NCBI GenBank assembly: GCA_036320915.1
Contig: JAXBDG010000015.1
Span: forward strand, 1,542,140 to 1,606,139
DNA: 64,000 nucleotides
From: Linnemannia elongata
Taxonomy: Eukaryota; Mortierellomycota; Mortierellomycetes; Mortierellales; Mortierellaceae
Reading direction: 5' to 3'
Below are positions 44,169 to 55,500 of the stretch, piece by piece (within the stretch, counting starts at the first letter, position 1; the number at the start of each line of letters is the position of its first letter). The notes beneath the pieces were generated by a model that had not been told where the DNA came from, did no database searches, and saw nothing but the letters and a program-made list of their open reading frames with translations. The translations under genes and the position numbers were made by a program.

Positions 44169-47100
44169 ATGGAAAGCGATCCACTAGTAGCCCAGATGGA
44201 GGATTTAGAGGTACAAAAAAACCCTTGCCTTGTTGTTGCTGTGTCTATCATTTTGTGCAGTACCATTGACACGTTGACGTTGCTCTTTTCTCCGCTCTCT
44301 TCCTCCAATAATAGCTGGAGCAGTCTACTCTCTTCGCCCAGCCAAAGATGCTCTTCACTCGGCCCAAGGTCTTCGTCGAGACTTCAACCAACGGCAGGGA
44401 AGGAATGCCCGGCTTTATCTCCTTGATTGAAACGGTACGCAACACTTTCGCCTACCAAAAGTTGCCCCATCGCAAAAAAGTTGCCAAGCCAAGTCTCACA
44501 CAAATCTTTTTCTCTTGGCGTTTTCGACATTTAATTGATGCTCTATCTATACAGACTACTGTGAAATAATAACTGATGCGTCATTGATCCCGCGTCCCTA
44601 TACTAGGCCAAATGCGAGCACATCCTTTCATGGACACCTGAGGCTGCCATTCCTGGTCTTGACCAGGATTCATATGTTGACATCTCCAGCGAGGGAGAGC
44701 ATGACTGTAAGTATTACGTCCGCCTCTTCACGCCATGACCGTCCTTACTTCATGGCGGACGACAACTCACACCCACGCTATCTCTTTCTTTTGCATCTAG
44801 CGTCGAGATTTGTTGCACCTCCTCGAACTCCTGAGGGAATTCGCAGCAGGTCTTTTCACCCGTCCGACTATGCTGTATCCGTACCCCTGCAGAGCATCTA
44901 CTCATTACTTGTATATCCTCCACGTATCAAAGACCGTCAGGGATCGATCATCATCAACCTCATCGGAGGAGAGTCGTTGCCAGCCTTTTATTTCCACGAT
45001 GATGGTCTCTCGAAGGGAAAGAGTCTTCCAGGAACCCCACCTACCTGGGGTGGTCAAGAGCTCTTGAACCATCTGGAGCAGTTGGTCGAGGTTGTCGGGA
45101 GCGCAATTGAACCTGGTGTCTACCTCGTGAACGCTTCTCGTGCGGACAAAATCAACCATGGAGCTGCGTCCCCATCTCTCCCAGGATCATCTCCTCCATC
45201 GTTGGGAGTACAGGATCATCCACTCAGAGAAGATTCGCTAACAAGAGAACACGAAAATTTGTACCCGGATATTTCGAGTATCAATCAACAAGCTTCCCCA
45301 GCTCTGGACACAGCGACAGCCACAGCGACAGTCACAGGACCTATTACAGTTGAAGGGATGCGTCGCCGAAAATCGTTCACTGAAAACGGTAGATCCAACA
45401 GTTCAGGAATTGGGCATCAACAGATTTCATCGGCGACAGAATCCCCCAATACCAGCTCTCCTGGTTCACTCTCTAGTCGACCACGAACACCTCTGCCATT
45501 CGAAAACCACATCGACCCCCTTGTCAATGTAAGTGATATGTGACTCATGACTCTCGCTGTCAAACGAGGTGCCTACTAATTCACTTCCGACACGACAGCT
45601 CATACAAAGGTATTATCTTTTTCCATCTTTTTAGACTGTTAAGGAGATGCGGTGGAACATTCTTGAAAGATTTTCACAGGTCGCCCGTTTCTCGCGGGAT
45701 GCAGCCACCAACATTCTTGACCATCCTATCACTAAACAAATCTTGCCTCCGCACGTACAACAGCGCATTCAAGAGTCCGAAGCAGCCAAGCGAGTCATGG
45801 ACGACTATGACTCTGCTCGGGTCTATTTGGCCAAATGGGCCGCCACGGTGGCAGACCAGAGTGACAAGGAGAGGCGGGAAGTACAGGAGATGGATAGACT
45901 TCGTCAAGGCCCATCAGGCACGGGAAGTCATCCATCACATGGCCGTAGCGGACGCCGTATCAATGACTACGAAGACGAGGAGGGTCCATTGGGAGCGTTC
46001 AATGTCCTTGATGTAAGGGCACTTAGTCGCATTACATGACGGTCATTTTAATACTCTTGATATAATTATGAGCACTTGTGCGCAGAACACCTGTTTTTCT
46101 TTCAACCTCTAACCCCTTTTTTTCTCCCGCCAAATTAGCTGGAGACCGAGTGCACAACGATCCATCACTCCAGAACAGATCCACTTTCTCCTATGGACTG
46201 GTTCTCATTCTTTGATGACCAGGGACGCCTCAAAGTCTCAGAGGCACATGTTCGGGAGGTTGTCTTCAGAGGCGGTATCGAGCATGATATCAGAATCGAG
46301 GTTTGGAAGTTCTTCCTAGGCATCTACCCCTGGGACTCGACCGAGGCTGAGCGTGTGGCTCTACGCGCATCCAAAGCGTGAGTCTTTGTACCACTTTCAG
46401 TTACAAGCCTATTCTTCCACACGGTATCAAATCTGACTCTTTCTTGCTGTATTCTCACATTCTTTTTTTAGTGAAGAGTATTACGCACTCAAGCGAGAGT
46501 GGTTCGACGATGCGTCCGTCCAGGAAGACGAAGCCTTCCAGGAGCAAAAGCTCCGCATTGAGAAAGACGTTCACCGCACCGATAGGACAATATCGTTCTT
46601 TGCCTCGGAAACGCTCCCCAACTTTGCAGGAGATTTCACTGGCGTCGGCTCAAACGAGAACTTGGAACTTCTCAAAGACATTCTGTTGACGTACAACGTA
46701 TGGGCAGCAAAGTCACCCTCAGACCATGCACCATCAACCGACAAGACTTCAACCTCTCTGCCCTCAAATATCTTGGCAGCCGGAGCGACTTTAAACAGCC
46801 CTGTAGAACCCAATCTCTTGGAAGGCTACGTGCAAGGCATGTCGGACCTACTGGCCCCAGTTTTTGCTGTCATGGGAGACGAGGTGATGGGCTTCTGGGC
46901 CTTCGTCGGACTCATGGAAAAAACAAAGAAGAACTTCTACCGCGACCAGGTTGGAATGCAGAGTCAGCTCGAGACTCTCTGCAAGATGATTCAGGTCCTG
47001 GACCCCAAACTCTACAAGCACCTTGGTAAGTCTCCTATTGATATCCTTCGCCCTAACTCCCATGCATCAGTAGCAGGTCTAACATCGTATTACCCTTATT

Positions 47101-47632
47101 CCTTTTAGAGAAATGTGAGGCTTTGAACTTGTTCTTCTGCTTCCGTTGGCTCTTGATTTGGTTCAAGCGAGAGTTTGAGTGGGTGGACATCATGCGCCTC
47201 TGGGAAGTCCTCTTCTCTGATCACCTTTCCACGCAGTTCCAGCTCTTTGTGGCCATGGCTGTTCTTGACAAACACCGCGATGTCATGATTGACCATCTCC
47301 AGGGCTTTGACGAAATTCTCAAGGTAAATATAACAGAGATTGTGAAATGCTTTTGAAGCATGTGTCTGAACAGTTTGCTAATCTTGGCTGTGCCCACTTT
47401 TCCTATTCGACGCTTTTAGTACGTAAACGACTTGAGTATGACGATTGACCTTGAAGAGTCTCTCCAAAACGCTGAAATTCTCTACCATCGTCTTGAGCAC
47501 GTTGCGGACAAAATTGATGCCAAAAGACAAGAAAAGACGATCACTTCCGACAATGGAGCGGAAGGTTCGCCAATGTTCCCACCCGCACTCAGAATACTGT
47601 TGAAGAAAACTCCCTCAAGCACTAGCACATGA
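44169..47632 (+). CDS. GYP7: Gyp7/TBC1D15-like Rab GTPase-activating protein
   Basis: Nine exons, 44169-44210, 44315-44434, 44607-44706, 44801-45528, 45635-46012, 46139-46377, 46472-47025, 47109-47323 and 47420-47632, all in phase, 862 residues. The N-terminal half holds the DUF3548-type Rab-binding region typical of the Gyp7 group (HPSDYAVSVPLQSIYSLLVYPP; GGESLPAFYFHDDGLSKG). The TBC domain starts near residue 490 (WFSFFDDQGRLKV...VFRGGIEHDIRIEVWKFFLG). Both catalytic fingers are present: the Arg finger in IEKDVHR (Arg near 571) and the Gln finger in YVQG (Gln near 657). It should speed GTP hydrolysis on Ypt7/Rab7-like GTPases at the vacuole. It is complete, with a tail after the last TBC helix. 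The first exon encodes only 14 residues. Confidence 0.92.
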
Positions 47633-47841
47633 AAGCGAAAATCAGTCAAATAAAAACGACTCTGCAAATGAACATGAGAGCAGTGCGCAGATGCCTGTCG
47701 TCCAGATAAGGAAAACGTGTATTTGTTAAAACGCCGATTGAGCGAATGACTGCGGCACGACTGCGGTCGTGCCAGCAAAATGCATAAGTAAAGAAGCGAG
47801 TTGAAGAAAAAAGAATTTCATTTTTACAGTACACAACTCCC

Positions 47842-48621
47842 ATGTTACCAACCGACGACACCCTTCCCGAGAATCAGGGTTTGTCCCAAGAGGCATTCCA
47901 GCAACTCCTCACACAGTCCAAGAAATTCAAGGAACGCTCTCATAGCACATTCCAGAATGTCCATCTTTCAGAACTCATCCGCCTCTCGCAGAAACCGGGC
48001 GACATCGATACATCAACTTCCCTTTCCACTGAAGACCCAGATTTACTGACCGATGAAACACCAACAACACCGGTAGCAACTGTGTTGATCGGTGACTCCA
48101 TGCTCGAGCGCCTCAAGACGACGGGCATATCCACAGGCCTAGCAAAGCTTTCTGGATCGTTCAACGTTGGATGTGGTGGCGACAAGATTGAAAACGTACT
48201 CTATCGTCTTGATCTCATGTACCCACTTCTCCAGAACTGCAGAGATATCAAGTTGTGGATAGTCATGGTCGGGACGAATAATCTCCGCAAGAAGGGTTTC
48301 CGCCCATCAGACGTAGCACTGTATCGCCTACTACTGCAGGCTCTTTTGAGGATTGCACCCCGCAGCAAGGTGCTCGCATGCGAGATGTTTCGGAGGAAGG
48401 ACATTGAGGATCGGTATGTGGATGAGGCGAATCGGATGGTCAAGGAGATGATCAAGGCGATGAATGATACTCTTGGAGACACGAGGATTTTGTGGAGTGA
48501 GGCACCGGAGGATGTTACAAAGGAGATGTTTGAAGACCACGTGCATCTGGATGAGCTTGGGTATTCCAGGTGGGACGGACATCTCCTTCCGAGAGTGCAG
48601 GAGCTTTTATTGGAACCATGA
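47842..48621 (+). CDS. SGNH/GDSL-type hydrolase (PAF-acetylhydrolase-like)
   Basis: Single exon, 259 residues from ATG 47842. All SGNH blocks are visible: the nucleophile motif VLIGDSM (Ser near 86), the oxyanion Gly in FNVGCGGD (near 110), GTNN (Asn near 146) and the catalytic Asp/His in DHVHLDELGY (Asp near 232, His near 235). The block order and spacing match the family of PAF-acetylhydrolase subunits and related esterases. There is no signal peptide, so a cytosolic enzyme is likely. The substrate is unknown. The N-terminal 75 residues before the first strand are an extra helical arm. Confidence 0.85.
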   Translation: MLPTDDTLPENQGLSQEAFQQLLTQSKKFKERSHSTFQNVHLSELIRLSQKPGDIDTSTSLSTEDPDLLTDETPTTPVATVLIGDSMLERLKTTGISTGLAKLSGSFNVGCGGDKIENVLYRLDLMYPLLQNCRDIKLWIVMVGTNNLRKKGFRPSDVALYRLLLQALLRIAPRSKVLACEMFRRKDIEDRYVDEANRMVKEMIKAMNDTLGDTRILWSEAPEDVTKEMFEDHVHLDELGYSRWDGHLLPRVQELLLEP

Positions 48622-50486
48622 CCATTTTTCGACTCCACTGTGCGAAGTGATAACTACAACAGCTGGTCCACTTTCTTTAATCTTAATTAATGGCAGTAGT
48701 TGTCAGTCATATATATACTGTATATCTTCATTGGTAGAGAACCTCAGATTCTCTCTCACCTTTCCTCTCTTCCAAATGTACATATCACACTTTCGTTGCC
48801 GAGAACGTGTTGGGGAATGAGCATATTAAGAGGGTATGGGGATGACCTCCTTAGGTTGGTGGACGAGACTGGATGCACAACCTGGACGACCATTGATGCT
48901 CAAGATACATGGCATGGCGTTTTTGAAAACTTGGATATCACCTTGCAAATTACATTTTGGCTGTATATATCAGGATGGAAATTAACCCATGCAAACCATG
49001 TGCTCCTTGTTAACGAGGTAATCCATGCTGTATTCTATCCCCGATAATACTTTACAAATATTATCCGCAAGTGTTGTGCTTTAGAGTCTTGAATGTCTAT
49101 AACCAGAAGTGTATGTTGCTTTGTAACCTTGACGGATAAAGGCGAGATGCGGGATACTCATGTTTATATCCTGCAAGTTTACGATGCCTACTACACCGAT
49201 AACTTAGTGGGCGATAAAACATCTTGCATACATATTCTCTACAGTTGACAAGGAATGATAAATAAGAAGGTCGTCACCTTGTGATGTGGAACGTCGAAAA
49301 AGCTGCACTTTTCTTTTTAGGGTTTTTAAGTATATCTGGCTCATCTTGCCGGTTCCGTGTACCGACCTTTAGTCTCACTACTCTTTCAAGCAGGTAGGGG
49401 TTTTTAGGGTATTTAAGAACACTTGGTGCACCTTGCCAGTCATGTACACCCAACGACTTCCAGTTAGAAAGTCCTCCTTCGCGACTTCTATCCCCCCCGT
49501 TCTTTTCAGGCAGCTAGTGCTCTTAGCAACAAAACTATCACCTTGTGGTGTGAAACGTCGAAAATGAAGCACTTTTTATTTTAGGGTTTTTAGGCATCTT
49601 GCCGGTCCCATGCCTTCACGATCATCAGCCTCACCGCTCTTAGGCTTTCATTTTAGGGTAATTAAGTACACCTGGTGCATCATGCTGGTTCCATGTACCC
49701 TACGACCGCGACTCCGAATGTCCTCCTCATCGACCTTTAACCTCACCACTCTTTTCAGGCAGCTAAGTTTTTTTGAGTTTTCTTTTAAGGGTTTTTAAGT
49801 ACACTTGGCGCATCTTGCTGGTTCCATGCACCTTTCGATGGTTGGTGCGAATGTCCTTCTTCGTGACCTTCAGTCTCATCGCGGTACACCATTTCTTCGC
49901 CTTCCCCTCAGTTCCTCTTCAGGCTCCTCTTTCTTCCTCTTCTTCTTCTCTACCCTTTCTACTCCACTTGTGTACCTATCTCCTGGATGAATGGATGGAT
50001 GGATTATCGCCTAGTGACGTAGCGAACAACGTTTTTATTTAATAGTGAGAAGAGAGAAGGAAGGCAGCACTGGTCCCCATCTGATCTAAGTTTGTCTGTT
50101 GGTCGCTCTGCTGGCCGCACACCGACCGGTGCCTTGGCATATCCGCCAATCTGCCTAACTGCGGATAGGACTTTGTTATAAAGCCTCCGTGACGATAGAG
50201 TGCTGTCGATAAATGAAGACTGAAGAGATTTCTCTCATTTACATTAAAGTTATCTTCTTCCGTCCGGATCCAGGGGTGGGTAACAATAGTTACGCGGCAC
50301 TGGACGCGCATGTTGTTCAGCGGATAAAACTCCTTTTCTCAAGGCGTGGAGTCAAAGTGCCTTTTACCACCGAGCCAGAGATTGCGAAAAAAGAGTGAGT
50401 TCTACCCATCTTCCAAATAGGAAAGTGAGGGCTAAGCTCGACTCCATCCATCGAGAAGCGCCTGCATTTCTTATTCCCAATTTTGG
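48622..50486. other. Intergenic, repeat-derived
   Basis: After the SGNH gene no host gene is seen. The middle part is a cluster of degenerate repeats (listed separately). Around 50040-50400 there is sequence of uncertain origin next to the gypsy relic, possibly part of it. Confidence 0.45.
49258..49895. repeat. Cluster of degenerate ~70-130 bp direct repeats
   Basis: At least five diverged copies begin with TTTTAGGGTTTTTAAG or a close variant (near 49316, 49408, 49581, 49652 and 49788). They continue with (C/T)TTGGTGCATCTTGCCGG, a TTCCATGTACC block, TCCTCCTTCGTGACC and CTCTTTTCAGGCAGCTA. A second block, CACCTTGTGATGTGGAACG, occurs near 49275 and again near 49540, hinting at a higher-order unit of about 265 bp. 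No coding capacity is evident. Confidence 0.7.
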
Positions 50487-51645
50487 TCATATGGCATTTG
50501 CTTCTCTGATGGCTGGCGTCAAAGTCGGGGGTAGATATAGGACCTCGTAAAATATATTTCTGTCTGTGCTAGGTGGCCAATAAAATCCATAGCACCGTAT
50601 GCTAGGGTCGGTCAGAGATAGGAAATGGCTGGAGGAGGCCAGTGGGCAATTGGTTGTTGTGCTTATTCCTTTGGCAAGACTCACAGGTGCGAACGCACGA
50701 CTGGGAATCCTTGGCCATGGTAGGCTAATAGGATCGATACCGAAGGTGGCCGTAATTTTACTAAAGCCAAACTGCTCAGCTATATCAGAGATATGGGCAT
50801 CATTAAAGATGCACGCCAGAAAAAGGTCTTGCATTTCACACAAAGCCATTAGCCAGGTGCTGCCAAAGCCCAGGATCCAACTGTACTGAGGTAGTGCTTA
50901 ACTCCCAATGATTTGACCTGCGGGATGGTGCATCAAGAACGACATTTTCGATGCCCTTTTTTTACTTTAAGATGAAGTTGCATTCCTGCAGTCACCATGC
51001 CTGGCAATGTGTGAAATTGGGTTGGGTCGGCAAGTGCTGGAAATCGCGTGATCGGTGTATACCATGAAATGAGAGACGTCGAGGCTACAGAAGCGCTAGG
51101 TCCTGGGGGGGTGTACGACTGCTAGCAGCTGAGTTGAGAGATTCTGGGAAGTAAAGCCACGGTGCGGGACTCGCCATGCTGATAGGTTTGAAAGAGAACT
51201 GCGCCGCCGAGACTCCGGTGAGAAGGTCTGGGTCGAAATCAGAAAAGCTGATGCTTTCCCGATCGCCTCGTTGAGAGTCGTAAACGCCACTTCCTGTTCC
51301 TAGATCAAGAAAAAGGAACGCCTTCGCCTAAAAGAGCATTTAACGGTAGGGTGATCGAGGCAAAGTTAGTGATGTACTAGTGGTAGAACTGTGCAAAACC
51401 AACAAATTTCTGAACATCTTTCGGCTTCTGGGGCAAGGCCTCTCGCGGATGGCACGGACGAGACCGCCACTCGTAAGGATTCCGTCCTTGCTGATGATAT
51501 GGCTGAGAAACTCTGTCTCCTGCTGCAAAGAGCACTTGCTAAGCTTGGCCGTTCTTACGCCGTTCCAACGGATTAGTGTCAGGACAGAGCGGAGGTGTTG
51601 GAGGTGTTCGGCCCCGGTGCGGGAGTAGATGAGAATATCATCCAA
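50487..51645 (-). mobile_element. Ty3/gypsy retrotransposon pol relic
   Basis: Minus-strand fragments appear in the correct pol order but in different frames. Reverse transcriptase (51645-51340) carries MDDILIYSRTGAEHLQHLRS, the palm motif and downstream helix of gypsy RT. An RNase H part (about 51290-51096) includes AFTTLNEAI and a frame-shifted GAVLFQ-type block. An integrase zinc-binding part lies near 50690 (CESCQRN) and continues to about 50487. Frameshifts, stops and missing segments show it is dead. No LTRs or gag were recognised. Its RT end adjoins a transposon terminus at about 51643. Confidence 0.8.
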
Positions 51646-51913
51646 CTTTTAAAAGGCAGGGATACAGGAGCCAGAGGTTTTGTATAGACGGGAGTGGTGG
51701 GTAAGAGGAGGTGGATAATATGGGTGGTGGTGCAAAGGAGAGGCAGGCGGTGTTTCGGGGGGGGGGGGGGGGGTGTAGTTTTCCAATGGCCGATGCTTAC
51801 AACCCCCCCTTTGGTCCATTCAAGGTGTATTTGGATATGTCTCTTGGCTATGCAGTACTGTCTCTGAGCATCTCCCCTGGTATGTATTGGAACCCGCTTT
51901 TGCTGGTATCATA
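51643..51913 (+). repeat. Diverged inverted-repeat end of the element 3 family
   Basis: This stretch matches, with many differences, the left end of element 3 (about 63124-63387), from CAACTTTTAAAAGGCAGGG through GTGGTGCAAAGG and a G-run to TTTTGCTGGTATCATA. It includes the hairpin region 51757-51809, with 17 or more Gs. It is cut off at its inner side by element 1. Its partner in opposite orientation is probably 62536-62796. Confidence 0.75.
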
Positions 51914-52484
51914 GGGAGTCATCCGGGACTAGTATAGATAGGTGCTTCAAGGTGTGTGAGAGTATGCTGCATAGATTACCATATGTTTTAAAAAGGCGGT
52001 ACCGGGGATGGATGAGTTTAGGATAGAGGGGAGCGTACAGTAGTTCTAGGGAAAAGAAGTAGGCTCTGGGAGGTTGTGCTGCATGAAAGACCTCGAAGGG
52101 GGGGTTGTAGCTTTACTCTGGCTGAAGGGTCTCAACCCCCTGCCAAAGGATTTGCTCCTCTACCCTCTACTAGGGAGTCATCCGGGACTAGTATAGATAG
52201 GCGCTTCAAGGTGTGTGAGAGTATGCTGCATAGATTACCATATGTTTTAAAAAGGCGGTACCGGGGATGGATGAGTTTAGGATAGAGGGGAGCGTACAGT
52301 AGTTCTAGGTAAAAGAAGTAGGCTCTGGGAGGTTGTGCTGCATGAAAGACCTCGAAGGGGGGGTTGTAGCTTTACTCTGGCTGATGCCCTCAACCCCCCT
52401 TTGGTGTTATCCATTGCCGATGACCTACGGTATATGCATGATGTAAAGGTAACGAATGACAAATGCGGTATGGTAGACCAGGTA
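51914..52484 (+). repeat. Element 1 left inverted repeat with a tandem end duplication
   Basis: About 570 bp. It holds two copies of the terminus, at 51914 and 52171, each starting GGGAGTCATCCGGGACTAG. It is repeated inverted at 55801-56316, continuing at 62480-62535. Identity runs inward to about GGTATGGTAGAC, after which the two sides diverge. Confidence 0.92.
52357..52399 (+). other. Conserved G-run/C-run hairpin, element 1
   Basis: GGGGGGTTG pairs with CAACCCCCC around a ~24 nt loop that includes CTTTACTCTGGCTGA. A second version lies at 52098-52140 in the outer copy. The same design recurs in elements 2 and 3 with different stem bases that still pair. Confidence 0.75.
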
Positions 52485-52507
52485 AGTACAGGATATACAA
52501 AACAAAT

Positions 52508-53716
52508 ATGTCAAGCGGCAACGTTCCTGAAAAACTTCAAGATTTGTTCAGGGCGATTATTCAGGAGGAGTGGACCTTCTTGGATGATCCCTGGCCAATG
52601 TACCCAAAAACTCGTAGGGCACACCGGTCTGAGTTCAAGGTCATCAAGGGTATGCGTCACATGAAATTAGCGGTTATGTCCAAGCTGGGGGCTGTTGCGG
52701 TGTACTTCTTCCTGACGGTCCTGTGGAGTAAAGTATACTTCCCCGGTCCGTATAAGGCACTTGAAAAGGGTATTGCCTTCTTATACTTTTTTGTCTCTGG
52801 AGAATCCATGGAGTCCATGTCGGTGTTCATGCCCCGGTCATCCTTCTACGAGATCTTCCGCACGTTCTTCAAGGAGGAAAGGAGCCTGTTCAACAAGGAA
52901 ATGGCAAGGTGCTTCTCAACCATGTTTTCCACTCCAGAGATACGCATGCGATCGGCCAGATGGAGTAACCCAAAGATGTTCAAGCATGTAACACTGCTGC
53001 TGGATGGCCATGACACACGGGCAACCTACGGGGAGTTAAAGTCGGAGATGTACAGCTTTAAGTTCAGGAAGTCAGGCCTCCGCACACAAGTATGCATAGA
53101 CGTCAACAACATGGTGGTCTTTGTGTCCAAGTCCGAGTCATGTAAGAAACACAACGATGGTACCATGCTGGTTGACATGGGTGTGGCCAAAAGGATTCAT
53201 GAGGTGGACTGCATTGGCCTTGATGGTGGATACCCACAGCATATACCCAAGCTCCTGGAGAAAGAGGACACCCTGGATATTCGCAACTTTTGTTTTCCCA
53301 TACGTAAGCGCAATGGAAAGCCCTTGGATGAGGATGAGGCTACCTTTAATACGATGTTCGGAGGATTCAGGTCTATGGTTGAAAATACCTTTGGTGAGCT
53401 CGGATCCACCTTTGCCAAGTTCAACCATAAAGACGCCATCCGTACCACCGACAAGAGGGAGGTTAACATGATGTTGCGGTTGTGCTTTCTGCTGCTAAAT
53501 GTACGTAATATGTCCAACAACCTCAGCCTGGATATACTACCCCACCATATGGAATGGATAGAGGATGGATTCGACTATCCAACCACCAATAAGCCTGTCC
53601 TGCAGAACTCCGAGGTAGAGACTGTCCAAAATAGGCTACAGAATGGATCTGAACTACAGGAACTCCAGAACGCGTTCTTGGGAATGGACATGTCGGAGGA
53701 TGACGAGGAACTGTAG
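52508..53716 (+). CDS. Element 1 DDE transposase
   Basis: Intronless, 402 residues from ATG 52508; an in-frame ATG at 52463 would add 15 residues, but 52508 aligns with the start of the element 2 protein. The C-terminal half is an RNase H-like DDE domain of the DDE_Tnp_4/Harbinger-like type. The first Asp is in LLLDGHDTRATYG. The strand pair is MYSFKFRKSGLRTQVCIDVN with MVVFVSKS and HNDGTML. The second Asp is in IGLDGGYPQ. The Glu is in MVENTFGELGSTF after TFNTMFGGFRS. The N-terminal third contains DDPWPM and FPGPYKALEKGIAFLYFFV, shared with element 2. It should cut and join the inverted repeats. Its start lies about 24 bp inside the left inverted repeat, so that repeat probably contains its promoter. 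The Asp/Glu-rich C-terminus is shorter than in element 2. Confidence 0.85.
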   Translation: MSSGNVPEKLQDLFRAIIQEEWTFLDDPWPMYPKTRRAHRSEFKVIKGMRHMKLAVMSKLGAVAVYFFLTVLWSKVYFPGPYKALEKGIAFLYFFVSGESMESMSVFMPRSSFYEIFRTFFKEERSLFNKEMARCFSTMFSTPEIRMRSARWSNPKMFKHVTLLLDGHDTRATYGELKSEMYSFKFRKSGLRTQVCIDVNNMVVFVSKSESCKKHNDGTMLVDMGVAKRIHEVDCIGLDGGYPQHIPKLLEKEDTLDIRNFCFPIRKRNGKPLDEDEATFNTMFGGFRSMVENTFGELGSTFAKFNHKDAIRTTDKREVNMMLRLCFLLLNVRNMSNNLSLDILPHHMEWIEDGFDYPTTNKPVLQNSEVETVQNRLQNGSELQELQNAFLGMDMSEDDEEL

Positions 53717-53745
53717 GGCCTGATTTTTGTGGCAGCATGTACCAA

Positions 53746-53757
53746 GTTTTTAAAAAC
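53746..53757. terminator. GTTTTTAAAAAC palindrome between convergent genes
   Basis: It lies in the 52 bp between the stops of the transposase and the Rep-like gene. A perfect palindrome could serve 3' end formation from both sides; that role is inferred. Equivalents are at 55485, 56998, 58752 and 63739. Confidence 0.45.
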
Positions 53758-53768
53758 CTTACCTTACG

Positions 53769-55466
53769 TTACTCCTGGACCAGCTTACACTTCATGTCGT
53801 TCGTGCCTTTGGAGCGGACTATGCGTTCTGCAAGGAAGGTCATCTTTGGCACATGGTGGATTCTTACTTGGCCATTCGTTCCCCTATATTTTCCCCGCCA
53901 CCTTTCCCACAGGTTACAGAGGGACTTACCGGCTCTAACTCTGGTCCCACAGTCCATAATTATATGCCAGTACAAAGTCCCGCGAAACTTCTTTAAGCCT
54001 GCTGCAGCAATGGTATATATGCGACCTGGCTCAAGCACATTGTAGCCGGTTCCAAAGGCGGATGAATGTATACTCTGCATATGCTTAACATACTGCCCAT
54101 CATCGGATCTGCGCTCCACAAGGACAGCTAACGGTGCACTCTCCTTGTGGTGTCGCCTCTTTGGCCATCCAATGCGGATGTTGTCCACAGATACAATACC
54201 CATGTCGGCAAACTTATATACTTCGCGGTCGAACAGTGCGTATGAGGGGAACATACCCTTGGAACCACCTGGTACCAATGTTTTGGCCTTGCAGCCCGGC
54301 TCTCTCTCATACATCTTCTCCTTGGTGACCTCCACTGTACCATTCTCGCTAACTTTGGCCTCCACATAGTAGATGGGACGGTCGTTGAACGAGTAGTTGG
54401 CAACCAGGTGCATGGCAAGCGGTGCTGAAACTTTGGACCACATATAACCGTACTTCTTGCGGGTTGTAGAGTTCCACCAGTGGCAGTATGCAAAGACCTT
54501 GCTTCCAGGGATATACACCGCGACCATGGCCTTTATAAGCTCAGCACGTTCTATCCAGTGCTGTTCATAGCTGTAGTCAAACGTGGTGCAGCCGTCCAAA
54601 AGCCTACGCGCATCATCCATCCTATCTTGGTATACCGCCAAAGGGTGCAGCCTTGAGCCATAAAAGGTTAGCTCCAGCCGTGAAAGGCCATGATCCCTAT
54701 GGCGCAATAGAGTCCTGGTGAACTTCTCATCTGGATTGGCAACTATATCCTCCATCCTTGAGCCGAGACTCTTTCGCACATCCGCGCTTTCGAGCATCTG
54801 GACCAGCTTGTTATAGACCTTGCACCTGATATTTTGGGCATTGTCTGCAGATGCAAACCAGGTCACACAGTGGTCACCCACCCGTCCGCGATCGTTGACT
54901 ATCGTTGAAATGCCCTTAGCCTTCAAGTGCCTCTCCAAATAGGTCCGAGTTGATACATACCTGCAGTCATGGGTCATGTCGATGTCATGCAGGACAAGGT
55001 ACCGCTTCCGAAGGATAGGCAGGATGGCAGCCATGGCCATTACCACCTTTTTGGCACGGCAGTGGTATAGAGACACCTTGATAGAGACAAATCCGGCAGA
55101 GTATGGTCCATTGCTGTGCTCTTGTGCATGTGCGGTTTGGATGTCAGCAGGGATATACTCTTCGTCCAACAGAGTGCCACTATGCAGCGACTTGATGGAA
55201 TCGTAAGGTAGATCCGCCTTGCCAAATGCCTCACGTAAGTCAGCCATATATTTGCCAATGGACTTGCCCTTGACCTTTTCATCGGCATAGTTGACCGGAG
55301 CCCAAAAAACCATACTGTCACAGAACATCTTGGAGAACCGTGTGAACCCCTTGCGTTTGGTACCTCCAAGACGACCAAGGGGATGTACACATTTGCCAAC
55401 GTCGGCAAGGTTGTGCGTGTACTTATTGAGGATCTCGTTGATGATAGCTTCCTTTGACCGTGACAT
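53769..55466 (-). CDS. Element 1 Rep-like protein
   Basis: Intronless, 565 residues from ATG 55466. It is colinear over its whole length with the element 2 protein (57054-58748). Shared blocks in order are FSKMFCDSM, IGKYMADLRE, VLHDIDMTHDC (near 160), RCKVYNKLVQMLESADVRKS (near 215-235), SLGSRMEDIV, LSRLELTFYG (near 265), FAYCHWWNS (near 325), KKYGYMW, NYSFNDRPIYY, YEREPGC, GMFPSYA and VRAGKSL. The D-I-D-x3-D, then Y-N-K...E-S, then R-x-E-L series resembles rolling-circle plasmid initiators of the Rep_trans type, in which Asp-rich and YxK...RxE motifs frame the nicking site. The match is by pattern only. A host-independent role in copying or excision is an inference; a pure DNA-binding accessory protein is the alternative. 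The frame is intact. Confidence 0.7.
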   Translation of the reverse strand: MSRSKEAIINEILNKYTHNLADVGKCVHPLGRLGGTKRKGFTRFSKMFCDSMVFWAPVNYADEKVKGKSIGKYMADLREAFGKADLPYDSIKSLHSGTLLDEEYIPADIQTAHAQEHSNGPYSAGFVSIKVSLYHCRAKKVVMAMAAILPILRKRYLVLHDIDMTHDCRYVSTRTYLERHLKAKGISTIVNDRGRVGDHCVTWFASADNAQNIRCKVYNKLVQMLESADVRKSLGSRMEDIVANPDEKFTRTLLRHRDHGLSRLELTFYGSRLHPLAVYQDRMDDARRLLDGCTTFDYSYEQHWIERAELIKAMVAVYIPGSKVFAYCHWWNSTTRKKYGYMWSKVSAPLAMHLVANYSFNDRPIYYVEAKVSENGTVEVTKEKMYEREPGCKAKTLVPGGSKGMFPSYALFDREVYKFADMGIVSVDNIRIGWPKRRHHKESAPLAVLVERRSDDGQYVKHMQSIHSSAFGTGYNVLEPGRIYTIAAAGLKKFRGTLYWHIIMDCGTRVRAGKSLCNLWERWRGKYRGTNGQVRIHHVPKMTFLAERIVRSKGTNDMKCKLVQE

Positions 55467-55484
55467 GTTGTTAATAGATTCTTG

Positions 55485-55496
55485 CTTTTTAAAAAC
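55485..55496. terminator. CTTTTTAAAAAC block between small gene and Rep-like gene
   Basis: It sits in the 34 bp between the small gene stop and the Rep-like start. It has the same core as the blocks after every other element gene. It could be a 3' end signal or a TATA-like promoter for the next gene. Confidence 0.4.
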
Positions 55497-55500
55497 TCCC

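Noticed and set aside
49316..49800. Telomere-like TTTAGGG motifs
   Set aside because: They occur once per ~100 bp unit, not in tandem, so this is not an interstitial telomere.
52076..52462. Mirror-image 61-75 aa frames in both element 1 inverted repeats
   Set aside because: Identical by virtue of the inverted repeat; they cross the hairpin and the terminal duplication, so they are not genes.
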